A DNA stretch of 64,000 nt from Mycobacterium colombiense (GTDB lineage Bacteria > Actinomycetota > Actinomycetes > Mycobacteriales > Mycobacteriaceae). The notes beneath the pieces were generated by a model. The model had not been told where the DNA came from, searched no databases, and saw nothing but the letters and a program-made list of their open reading frames with translations. Below are positions 51,559 through 59,620 of this stretch, in pieces; within the stretch, counting starts at the first letter, position 1, and each line of letters starts with the position of its first letter. The position numbers were made by a program, and so were the translations under genes. Location: contig NZ_LZSX01000089.1 in NCBI RefSeq assembly GCF_001665835.1, positions 124,001-188,000 of the forward strand, in the 5' to 3' direction.

Positions 51559-51981
51559 ATGGGGCGAGTGGCGTTCACCAGTAGTTCCATCGCACATGTC
51601 CGACTGACCGTGACCGATATCGAGCGGTCGCGGCAGTTCTACGAGAGCGTGTTCGGTTGGCCGGTGTTGATCGAAGTTCCCGAGAATGCCGACGAACCCA
51701 CCCGCAACCAGTTGAGCTTCCTGTACGGCGGCGTCATCTACGACCTCGGCGGGACGCTGCTCGGGCTGCGGCCGGTCGCCGCCGACCGCTTCAACGAGGA
51801 CCGCGTCGGCCTCGACCACATTGCCTTCCGGCTCGCCAGCAAAGATGAATTGGATTCGGCGGCAGCGCATCTCGACGAACTCAGCGTGGCCCACGAGCCG
51901 GTCAAAGACATCGGGCCGTCCTACATCCTGGAGTTCCGCGATCCCGACAACATCGCCCTGGAGCTAACCGCGCCCAAGTAG
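51559..51981 (+). CDS. VOC/glyoxalase-family protein
   Basis: 140 residues with two VOC modules: AHVRLTVTDIERSRQFYESVFGWPV and, in the second half, LDHIAFRLASKDELDSAAAHL, with metal-ligand-type His15, His89 and a terminal Glu in NIALELTAP. Likely a dioxygenase- or lyase-like metalloprotein; the substrate is unknown. ATG at 51559 (GTG at 51568 possible). It is followed at 46 bp by a second VOC gene. Confidence 0.83.
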   Translation: MGRVAFTSSSIAHVRLTVTDIERSRQFYESVFGWPVLIEVPENADEPTRNQLSFLYGGVIYDLGGTLLGLRPVAADRFNEDRVGLDHIAFRLASKDELDSAAAHLDELSVAHEPVKDIGPSYILEFRDPDNIALELTAPK

Positions 51982-52027
51982 CGCGGCGTTGTCGCGCCGG
52001 TCGCGCAGTGGTTGACTGGAAAGAACT

Positions 52028-52417
52028 ATGACCATCAGTTTCAACCACACCATCGTCGCGTCACGCGACAAACGCGAATCCGCCGAGTTTCTCGCCGAGC
52101 TGTTCGGCCTGCCCGGCCCAAAGCCCTTCGGCCACTTCATGGTTGTCGAGCTCGAGCACGGCGTGAGCCTCGACTACGCGGATGCCGCTGAAGGGGCGGA
52201 CATCCCACGCCAGCACTACGCGTTCTTGGTGTCCGAGCAGGAGTTCGACACCATTTACGGCAAGATCACATCGCGCAATTTGCAGCACTGGGCGGACCCG
52301 GGCGCCAAACGACCCGGCGAAATCAACCAACGGGACGGCGGGCGCGGCGTGTACTTCCTCGATCCATCGGGGCACGCCATGGAGATCCTCACGCGCCCCT
52401 ACGGCTCTGGCAGCTGA
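52028..52417 (+). CDS. VOC-family protein
   Basis: 129 residues from ATG at 52028. SFNHTIVASRDKRESAEFLAELFGL starts the first VOC module and GRGVYFLDPSGHAMEILTRPYG closes the second, with His and Glu in metal-ligand positions. It is similar to bleomycin-resistance/glyoxalase-like small proteins of mycobacteria. It is probably co-transcribed with the preceding VOC gene. Substrate unknown. Confidence 0.85.
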   Translation: MTISFNHTIVASRDKRESAEFLAELFGLPGPKPFGHFMVVELEHGVSLDYADAAEGADIPRQHYAFLVSEQEFDTIYGKITSRNLQHWADPGAKRPGEINQRDGGRGVYFLDPSGHAMEILTRPYGSGS

Positions 52418-52450
52418 GCGCGACCGGCGACCATCAGGTTCGCCGGGAGC

Positions 52451-52879
52451 TCACTCGTCGATGTTCGTTTCGTCCACGTCGTGCCGCACAACCCGCACCT
52501 TGCCGTGCGGTAGGCACGCAGCATATCCGTGGTACTTGCCATACAGCTCCCACGCGGTGACATCGTCGTCCGGAGGCACGTCGATCTTGTGACCGTCGGA
52601 GAACTCGAGGTGGAGATCTCCGGTGTCAAACCAATCAATACCCGTGCAGTTTTGCCCGGAGAAATCAAAGAGCGGACGCACCTGGTTGGCCGGGTCGGTC
52701 GGATCGATCGCGACCACTTCCGCGGGGGCGGTAGCAAGGGCCGGCAGGGTCAAGCGCAGAGGTACCGAGATGACAAGCTCGTTGTCATCGTCGAAATTCA
52801 GAACCAAACCATCGCGGAACATGATCCGCTGTAACGCACACCCCTCGAGCCAATGCTCGATCATTTTCGGTTCAGCCAT
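52451..52879 (-). CDS. conserved mycobacterial hypothetical
   Basis: 142 residues from ATG at 52879 (MAEPKMIEHWLEGC). Beta-rich and acidic, with no signal peptide and no membrane segment; motifs such as IEHWLEGCALQRIMFRDGLVLNF and AWELYGKYHGYAACLPHGKVRVVRHD resemble a small actinobacterial DUF family (possibly DUF6188, from memory). A cytoplasmic role is likely; function unknown. Confidence 0.65.
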   Translation of the reverse strand: MAEPKMIEHWLEGCALQRIMFRDGLVLNFDDDNELVISVPLRLTLPALATAPAEVVAIDPTDPANQVRPLFDFSGQNCTGIDWFDTGDLHLEFSDGHKIDVPPDDDVTAWELYGKYHGYAACLPHGKVRVVRHDVDETNIDE

Positions 52880-53037
52880 AAATATCCACTCCGTCCTCGA
52901 TATGCCAAGTGCACAAACGGCGCGCACCGCTCGGCAGAGCGTCAGGTGATTTGGGTTCCCGCGCAGCTGCGCAGTTAACCCATCCAGGGTCAGGATTTCT
53001 TGGGTGGCGTACGCATCGAGGACGGCGTGCGTTGCCC

Positions 53038-53523
53038 CTAGTCGCCGGTGCGCGCTGTGCCGTGCCGCTGGTTTTCCTGCTTGCGGTAGTCATCGGCCAG
53101 TTGCGCGACATGCTTGGGCAGGCCACCGGTGGCGACGTCGGCCAGCGTCGTCTCTTCCAGGACCAACCGCATGCTGGCCCGCAGCGCGCGCCAGACGTCG
53201 GTGAGCGCGGCCGTCGGCCCGGAGTACGGCAAGTCACCGAGCCCGATGTCACGGACGCTGGCCAGCGGGCCGTCGATACAGCGCAACACGTCGGCGATGC
53301 TGATGTCTTTCCCGGACCGGGCCAATTCGTAGCCGCCCTCGCGACCGCGGTGGCTTCGCACCAGCCGGTCGGTGCGCAGGTTGGTCAGGATGTCGACGAG
53401 AAATTGCGGCGGAATGCCCTGGGCATGGGCCAAATCGTCGGTCTTCACCAGCGTTCCGTCGGGCACCGTGGCGAGCTGAATCATCGCCCGCACGGCATAC
53501 TCCGCCTTCGCCGACATGCGCAC
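53038..53523 (-). CDS. Rrf2-family regulator without iron-sulfur cysteines
   Basis: 161 residues with the Rrf2 winged HTH MSAKAEYAVRAMIQLA...GIPPQFLVDILTNLRTDRLVRSHRGREGGYELAR. The three clustered Cys that bind [2Fe-2S] in IscR and NsrR are missing; only one Cys (LRCIDG) remains. It is therefore more like CymR, the cysteine-metabolism repressor of Firmicutes that works without a cluster. It lies 57 bp upstream of the cysNC 3' end on the same strand, next to the sulfate-activation genes. GTG at 53523 or ATG at 53517. It corresponds to Rv1287. Confidence 0.88.
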   Translation of the reverse strand: MRMSAKAEYAVRAMIQLATVPDGTLVKTDDLAHAQGIPPQFLVDILTNLRTDRLVRSHRGREGGYELARSGKDISIADVLRCIDGPLASVRDIGLGDLPYSGPTAALTDVWRALRASMRLVLEETTLADVATGGLPKHVAQLADDYRKQENQRHGTARTGD

Positions 53524-53580
53524 TCACAGGATTGTGCCACCCGACGACGCTATTTCGGCGCAGCCTGGCTGATCTGGCGG

Positions 53581-55422
53581 CTACCCGCGTGATTCGAGCA
53601 GGTCGACGATCCGCTGCGCCTGCTCCTCGACGGTACCGTCCGGGGTCAGCCGCAGATCGGGGTTCACCGGCGCCTGATACGGGCTGTCGATGCCGGTGAA
53701 CTGGCTGATCTCACCCGCGCGGGCCTTGGCGTACAGACCCTTGGGATCACGCTTTTCGCATTCCTCTATCGGGGTGTCGCAGAACACCTCGATGAAATCG
53801 AAGCCGGCCTCGGCGTGCACGTTGCGGGCCAGTTCGCGCTGCTCGGCCAGCGGGCTGATCGCCGGCACCAGCACGACGTTGCCGCAGTCGGCGAGCACCG
53901 CCGCCACATGCGCCAGCCTGCGCAGGTTTTCGGCTCGGTCGGCCATGGAAAAGCCCAGGTCGGCGTTCAAGCCATGCCGCAGATTGTCGCCGTCGAGAAC
54001 GTATGCCGGAATTCCCTTTTGGAGCAGCTTCTGCTCGACCAGCATCGCCACCGATGACTTGCCGGAGCCGGACAAACCGGTGAACCACACCGTCCTGCCC
54101 CGAGGCCGCGCCTCGGCGACGGCGGATGACTTGTGCCGCACCGTGTTCGGGCTCGCAGCCTGCGCCGACACGTCGCGCAGCACCATGCCGGCCGCCACCG
54201 TTCCGTTGGTGTGCGGGTCGATGAGGATGAACGAGCCGGTGCTGGCGTTGCGCGTGTACTCGTCGAGCAGCAGCGGCACCTGGGTGCGCAGCGAGATGCG
54301 GCCGAGTTCGTTGAGCTTCAACGCCGTTGCCGTCTTGTCGCGATGCAGCGTGTTGACGTCGAGCCGGTAGTCGAGCGCGGTCACCTTGGCATGCGTGGTG
54401 CGGGTGGTGTGCTTGATGACGTAGTCGCGGCCGGGTTCGAGGGCCGCGCTGTCGGCCATCCAGCAGACCGTCGCGTCGAACTCCTGCGCGACCCGGGGCT
54501 GATTGTGGGTGCGGGCGATCAAATCGCCGCGCGAGATGTCGATCTCGTCGGCCAGAGTCAGCGATACGGCCATCGGCGAAAACGCTTCTTGCACTGGACC
54601 ATTCGGCCCATCGATCGCGGTGATCCGGGTTTGCTTGCCGACGGGCAGCACCACCACCTCATCGCCGGGACGCATGACCCCGCTGGCGACGGTACCGGCG
54701 TAGCTGCGGTGGTCCTGGTGCTCGCGGGTGTGCGGGCGGATGACGTACTGCACCGGGAACCGCACGTCGACCATGTTGCGGTCACCCGCGATGTACACCT
54801 CCTCGAGGTGCGACAGCAACGCCGGTCCCTCGTACCACGGTGTCTGGTCCGACTTGGTCACCACGTTGTCGCCGTGCAGGGCCGAAATCGGGATGGTGGC
54901 CACGTCGTGCACGTCCAGACGCGCGGCGAAGGCGTGGAATTCGTCCCGGATCGCCTCGAACTTCCCTCTGTCCCAACCGATCAGGTCCATCTTGTTGACC
55001 GCGAGCACAATGTGCTGGATGCCCAGCAGGGACGCCAGGAAGGCGTGCCTGCGGGACTGTTCGAGCAAACCGTGACGCGCATCGACCAGCACGATCACCA
55101 GTTGCGCCGTCGACGCGCCGGTCACCATGTTGCGGGTGTACTGGATGTGGCCGGGGGTGTCGGCGATGATGAATTTCCGCTTGGGAGTGGCGAAGTAGCG
55201 GTAGGCGACGTCGATCGTGATGCCCTGCTCGCGCTCGGCGCGCAGGCCGTCGGTCACCAGCGCCAGGTCGGTGTAGTCGTGACCGCGGTCCTTGGACGTC
55301 TGCTCCACCGCCGCCCACTGGTCTTCCATCACGGCCTTGGAGTCATAGAGCAGCCGACCGATCAGGGTGGACTTGCCGTCGTCGACGGAACCCGCAGTGG
55401 CCAAGCGCAATAGCGTTGTCAT
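53581..55422 (-). CDS. cysNC: bifunctional sulfate adenylyltransferase GTPase / APS kinase
   Basis: 613 residues. The N-terminal CysN part (about 1-425) is an elongation-factor-like GTPase with the P-loop GSVDDGKS (11-18), DTPGHIQYT and NKMD, which drives APS formation by CysD. The C-terminal CysC part (about 440-613) has a second P-loop, GLSGSGKSS, and phosphorylates APS to PAPS. ATG at 55422 overlaps the cysD stop (TGATG). It supplies sulfate for cysteine and sulfated lipids. It corresponds to Rv1286. Confidence 0.96.
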   Translation of the reverse strand: MTTLLRLATAGSVDDGKSTLIGRLLYDSKAVMEDQWAAVEQTSKDRGHDYTDLALVTDGLRAEREQGITIDVAYRYFATPKRKFIIADTPGHIQYTRNMVTGASTAQLVIVLVDARHGLLEQSRRHAFLASLLGIQHIVLAVNKMDLIGWDRGKFEAIRDEFHAFAARLDVHDVATIPISALHGDNVVTKSDQTPWYEGPALLSHLEEVYIAGDRNMVDVRFPVQYVIRPHTREHQDHRSYAGTVASGVMRPGDEVVVLPVGKQTRITAIDGPNGPVQEAFSPMAVSLTLADEIDISRGDLIARTHNQPRVAQEFDATVCWMADSAALEPGRDYVIKHTTRTTHAKVTALDYRLDVNTLHRDKTATALKLNELGRISLRTQVPLLLDEYTRNASTGSFILIDPHTNGTVAAGMVLRDVSAQAASPNTVRHKSSAVAEARPRGRTVWFTGLSGSGKSSVAMLVEQKLLQKGIPAYVLDGDNLRHGLNADLGFSMADRAENLRRLAHVAAVLADCGNVVLVPAISPLAEQRELARNVHAEAGFDFIEVFCDTPIEECEKRDPKGLYAKARAGEISQFTGIDSPYQAPVNPDLRLTPDGTVEEQAQRIVDLLESRG

Positions 55423-56351
55423 CAGAAGTATCCCTGCCGTTTGCGGTCTTCCATGCCGGCCTCCGAGATCCGGTCGTCAGCTCGGGTGGCCCCGCGTTCG
55501 GTCAGCCGCGACACCGCGGTCTCGGCGATGACCTCGTCCACGGTGACGGCCTTTGATTCCACGCAGCCGGTGCACGTGACGTCGCCGACGGTGCGGAACC
55601 GCACCGTCGCCTCGAATACGGGTTCGTCATCGCGCGGGTGCATGTTCTTGTCGACCGCCAGCAGCATGCCGTCGCGGCGAAACACCCTGCGCTGGTGGGC
55701 GTAATAGATCGACGGCAGTGCGATGTTCTCGGCGCCGATGTAGGACCAGATGTCGAACTCGGTCCAGTTGGACAGCGGGAACACCCGGATGTGCTCGCCC
55801 TTGTGATGCCGGCCGTTGTAGAGGTTCCACAGCTCGGGCCGCTGCGCCTTCGGATCCCACTGGCCGAACTCGTCGCGGAAGCTGAACACCCGTTCCTTGG
55901 CCCGGGCCTTCTCTTCGTCACGGCGCGCTCCCCCGAACGCGGCGTCGAACTTGTTCTCCCGGATGGCACGCAGCAGCGTGACGGTCTGGATCGGGTTGCG
56001 CCCCTGGCGCGGCTCGACGACCCGGCCGGCGTCGATGTCCTCCTGAACCGAGGCGACCACCAGGCGCACCCCGTGCTCGGCCACCAACTCGTCGCGGGTC
56101 GCGATCACCTCGTCGAAGTTGTGCCCGGTGTCGACGTGCATCACCGGAAACGGCAGCCGCCCGGGACGGAAGGCGCGCAGCGCCAGGTGCAGCATGACGA
56201 TGGAGTCCTTTCCGCCGGAGAACAGCAGCACCGGCCGCTCGAACTCCGCGGCCACCTCACGAATGATGTGGATCGCCTCTGCCTCCAGCGAGCGCAGATG
56301 ACTCAACTCGTACTGTCCGGCGGCGGGTGCCACCGTCACATCACTGGTCAT
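55422..56351 (-). CDS. cysD: sulfate adenylyltransferase subunit 2
   Basis: Transfers AMP from ATP to sulfate. 309 residues with the PP-loop LLFSGGKDSIVMLHLA and the conserved C-terminal GRKRQGYF-like end (DRKRQGYF). ATG at 56351. It is followed by cysNC with a one-base overlap. The 198 bp gap to the divergent thioesterase is AT-richer (56355-56410) and should carry the sulfate-regulated promoter. Confidence 0.96.
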   Translation of the reverse strand: MTSDVTVAPAAGQYELSHLRSLEAEAIHIIREVAAEFERPVLLFSGGKDSIVMLHLALRAFRPGRLPFPVMHVDTGHNFDEVIATRDELVAEHGVRLVVASVQEDIDAGRVVEPRQGRNPIQTVTLLRAIRENKFDAAFGGARRDEEKARAKERVFSFRDEFGQWDPKAQRPELWNLYNGRHHKGEHIRVFPLSNWTEFDIWSYIGAENIALPSIYYAHQRRVFRRDGMLLAVDKNMHPRDDEPVFEATVRFRTVGDVTCTGCVESKAVTVDEVIAETAVSRLTERGATRADDRISEAGMEDRKRQGYF

Positions 56352-56549
56352 AGCTTCCTTCGATTAAAACCTGGCAGAACTGACCATATTTGGCATCTTA
56401 ACGATAAATCAGAGCAGCTCGGCCCGGCGCTGTCAACCGCGGGACCTGCGGTCGGCGGTGCGCTGGCGCGCACACCGGTCACCGGACAGATCACGTCAAG
56501 AGTCGCGGCGACACTTTTGCCGCCGGTTGGGGTGCGAAAACATGTACGG

Positions 56550-56990
56550 ATGACTGCCACCCCTGAAACCGCCGGACCATCCGCGCCGAGCGGTCGCGAC
56601 GTCATCGCGCAGTTCCTCCCCCAATCCCCGTTCGTCGTCAAGCTGGGCATCGTCGCCGACCGCCTCGAAGAGGACGAAGTGCGGCTGCGGCTGCCCTGGG
56701 ACCCGTCCAACGTGACCATCGGCGACATGGTCCACGGCGGCGCCATCGCCACGCTCGCCGATCTCACCGTCATGGCGGCGGCCTGGTGCGGCGCGCAGGC
56801 ACCGCCGGAGCTGCGGGGCGTGACGGTGTCCCTCACGCTGGACTTCATGGCGCCGGCCCGGGCCACCGACGTGATCGGCGTGGGACGGATCCTGCGGCGC
56901 GGCCGGTCACTGGTCAACTGCGAGGCCGAGATCGTCGACCCACAGGGCACGCTGGTCGCCAAGGCGCTGGCAACCTACAAGATCGGTTGA
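56550..56990 (+). CDS. PaaI-type hotdog thioesterase
   Basis: 146 residues from ATG at 56550. The hotdog fold is marked by GDMVHGGAIATLADLTVMAAA and VTVSLTLDFMAPARATD, typical of PaaI/acyl-CoA thioesterases that release phenylacetyl- or fatty acyl-CoA groups. It is divergent from cysD and converges on the carbonic anhydrase gene with a 23 bp gap. The exact acyl substrate is unknown. Confidence 0.88.
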   Translation: MTATPETAGPSAPSGRDVIAQFLPQSPFVVKLGIVADRLEEDEVRLRLPWDPSNVTIGDMVHGGAIATLADLTVMAAAWCGAQAPPELRGVTVSLTLDFMAPARATDVIGVGRILRRGRSLVNCEAEIVDPQGTLVAKALATYKIG

Positions 56991-57013
56991 GGTCGCGAGC
57001 GGCAGAGGCCGGA

Positions 57014-57505
57014 TCAGGGCTTGATTTCCTCGAGCCTGCCGGTGGCGACGTCGAAGACGAATCCGCGCACGGAGACGTGCTTGGTGACGAACGGGCTGCC
57101 CTCGATGCGGCGCAGCGATTGCCGGACATCCTCGGCGAGATCGGTGAAAGCCTCCGCCGCCCACGCTGGTTTGATCCCGGTCTCCTCCTGGATGCTGCGC
57201 TTGAAGTCGTCGTCGGCGAAGGTGAGCATGCCGCAGTCGGTGTGGTGAATCAGGATGATCTCCCGCGTCCCCAGCAATCGCTGGCTGATCGCCAGCGAGC
57301 GGACGACGTCGTCGGTGATGACTCCGCCGGCGTTGCGGATGACGTGGGCCTCCCCCTCGTTGAGTCCGAGGATGCGGTAGACGTCGAGCCGGGCGTCCAT
57401 GCACGCGACGACCGCGACATGTTTGCCCGGCGGCATCGGCAGCGGCCCCTCGAAGGTGCTCGCATATTTGGCGTTGTTGGCCAGGTAATCATCGGTAACC
57501 GTCAC
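57014..57505 (-). CDS. canA: beta-carbonic anhydrase
   Basis: Interconverts CO2 and bicarbonate. 163 residues from GTG at 57505, with zinc ligands Cys35, His88 and Cys91 and the catalytic dyad Asp37/Arg39 (VACMDARLDVY, HHTDCGML). It corresponds to Rv1284. It is divergent from the opp operon. Confidence 0.96.
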   Translation of the reverse strand: MTVTDDYLANNAKYASTFEGPLPMPPGKHVAVVACMDARLDVYRILGLNEGEAHVIRNAGGVITDDVVRSLAISQRLLGTREIILIHHTDCGMLTFADDDFKRSIQEETGIKPAWAAEAFTDLAEDVRQSLRRIEGSPFVTKHVSVRGFVFDVATGRLEEIKP

Positions 57506-57719
57506 GCAAGCCTCCTCGCGAGTGTCGCGGCCTAAACCGTGCTGCGTTTGCTGCGCGGCTCGGTACCGCGGTGGATCCTAACAACCGATCACACGCGATT
57601 CACGGGTCAGAATCAACCGGATCGGAAGGAGACCGAACGCGCCGGGCGACCGCAACGCGCGACGCTGCGCGGGCGGCTCGATAGCCTGTCCCAATGCGAC
57701 GTGGGGTGTGCGGACCGGC

Positions 57720-58697
57720 ATGACTCGGTTTCTGGCACGCCGGTTGCTCAACTACGTGGTGCTGCTGGCGCTGGCATCGTTTCTGACGTTTTGGCTGACG
57801 TCGGTGGCCTTCAAGCCACTGGACAGCCTGCTGCAGCGCAGCCCGCGCCCGCCCCAGGCCGTGATCGACGCCAAGGCCCACACGCTCGGGCTGGATGAGC
57901 CGATACCGATCCGCTACGCGCACTGGGCGTCGCACGCCGTGCGTGGTGACTTCGGCAAGACCACCACCGGGCAGCCCGTCGGGACGACCCTGTGGCGCCG
58001 TCTCGGAGTGACCCTGCGCCTGCTGATCATTGGTTCGCTGGTGGGCACCGTGCTGGGTATCGCGGCCGGGGCGTGGGGCGCCATCCGGCAGTATCGACTC
58101 AGCGATCGTGTGGTCACCATGGTGGCGCTGCTGGTGCTCAGCACCCCGACATTCGTGATCGCCAGCCTGCTGATCCTCGGTGCGCTGCGGGTGAACTGGG
58201 CCGTGGGCATTCACATTTTCGACTACACCGGGGAGACCTCACCGGGTGTGACCGGCGGGATCGGCGCGCACCTGCTCGACCGGTTACGGCATCTGGTCTT
58301 GCCGTCGCTGACCCTGGCGCTGGCCGCCGCGGCGGGATACAGCCGTTATCAGCGCAACGCGATGCTGGACGTGCTGGGCCAGGACTTCATTCGCACCGCG
58401 CGCGCCAAAGGACTCACCCGCCGGCGGGCGCTGGTCAAGCACGGGCTGCGCACCGCGCTGATCCCGCTGGCCACCCTGTTCGCCTACGGGGTGGCCGGCC
58501 TGGTGACCGGGGCGGTATTCGTGGAGAAGATCTTCGGATGGCACGGCATGGGTGAATGGCTGGTGCAGGGCATCGCGACTCAGGACACCAACATCATCGC
58601 GGCCATCACCCTGTTCTCCGGCGCGGTGGTGCTGCTGGCCGGCCTGCTTTCGGACGTGTTCTACGCGGCCCTCGATCCGCGGGTCCGGGTGTCATGA
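57720..58697 (+). CDS. oppB: peptide ABC transporter permease OppB
   Basis: 325-residue permease with about six membrane helices and the EAA loop GQDFIRTARAKGLTRRRALVKHGLRTALIP that docks the ATPase. ATG at 57720 gives the family start MTRFLARRLLNYVV. First gene of the oligopeptide/glutathione-type importer. Its stop overlaps oppC by 4 bp. Confidence 0.95.
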   Translation: MTRFLARRLLNYVVLLALASFLTFWLTSVAFKPLDSLLQRSPRPPQAVIDAKAHTLGLDEPIPIRYAHWASHAVRGDFGKTTTGQPVGTTLWRRLGVTLRLLIIGSLVGTVLGIAAGAWGAIRQYRLSDRVVTMVALLVLSTPTFVIASLLILGALRVNWAVGIHIFDYTGETSPGVTGGIGAHLLDRLRHLVLPSLTLALAAAAGYSRYQRNAMLDVLGQDFIRTARAKGLTRRRALVKHGLRTALIPLATLFAYGVAGLVTGAVFVEKIFGWHGMGEWLVQGIATQDTNIIAAITLFSGAVVLLAGLLSDVFYAALDPRVRVS

Positions 58698-59620
58698 CGT
58701 CCCAGGCGAACATCGATGGCGCCCACGGTTTTTCGGGTCACGAGGTCGCGGGCTTCACCTCGCGGCGCACCCTGGTGCTTCGGCGGTTCGCCCGCAACAG
58801 GTTCGCGGTGGCGTCGCTGACGTTGTTGGTGCTGTTGTTCGTCGGCTGCTACGCGCTGCCCGCGGTGCTGCCCTATTCCTACGAGGACCTCGATTTCACC
58901 GCGCTGCTGCAGCCGCCGAACGCGCACCACTGGCTGGGCACCAACGCGCTGGGTCAAGATCTGCTGGCGCAGATCCTGCGCGGGATGCAGAAGTCGATGC
59001 TGATCGGCGTCTGCGTCGCGGTAATCTCCACCGGCATCGCCGCCACCGTCGGGTCGATCGCAGGCTATTTCGGTGGCTGGCGCGACCGCGCGCTGATGTG
59101 GGTGGTCGACCTGTTGTTGGTGGTGCCCAGCTTCATCCTCATCGCCATCGTGACGCCGCGCATCAAGAACTCGGCGAATGTCTTGATGCTGGTCCTGCTG
59201 CTGGCGGGGTTCGGCTGGATGGTCAGCTCGCGCATGGTGCGTGGCATGACCATGAGTCTGCGGGAACGCGAATTCATCCGGGCCGCAAGGTATATGGGGG
59301 TTTCCAGCCGCCGCATCATCGTCGGCCACGTGGTGCCCAACGTGGCGTCCATCTTGATCATCGACGCCGCGCTCAACGTCGCGTCGGCCATCCTGGCCGA
59401 AACCGGCCTGAGCTTCCTGGGTTTCGGCATTCAGCCACCCGACGTGTCGCTGGGGACGTTGATCGCCAACGGCACCCAATCCGCGACCACTTTTCCCTGG
59501 GTGTTTCTGTTTCCCGCGGGAGTGCTGGTACTGATCCTGGTGTGCGCCAACCTCACCGGTGACGGCCTGCGCGATGCGCTCGACCCCGGCAGCGCGGTGC
59601 TCGGCGGTGGGGGCCGATGA
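58694..59620 (+). CDS. oppC: peptide ABC transporter permease OppC
   Basis: 308 residues with about six membrane helices and the EAA loop REREFIRAARYMGVSSRRIIVGHVVPN. ATG at 58694 overlaps the oppB stop, and its own stop overlaps oppD (ATGA). It pairs with OppB to form the translocation path. It corresponds to Rv1282c. Confidence 0.95.
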   Translation: MTSQANIDGAHGFSGHEVAGFTSRRTLVLRRFARNRFAVASLTLLVLLFVGCYALPAVLPYSYEDLDFTALLQPPNAHHWLGTNALGQDLLAQILRGMQKSMLIGVCVAVISTGIAATVGSIAGYFGGWRDRALMWVVDLLLVVPSFILIAIVTPRIKNSANVLMLVLLLAGFGWMVSSRMVRGMTMSLREREFIRAARYMGVSSRRIIVGHVVPNVASILIIDAALNVASAILAETGLSFLGFGIQPPDVSLGTLIANGTQSATTFPWVFLFPAGVLVLILVCANLTGDGLRDALDPGSAVLGGGGR

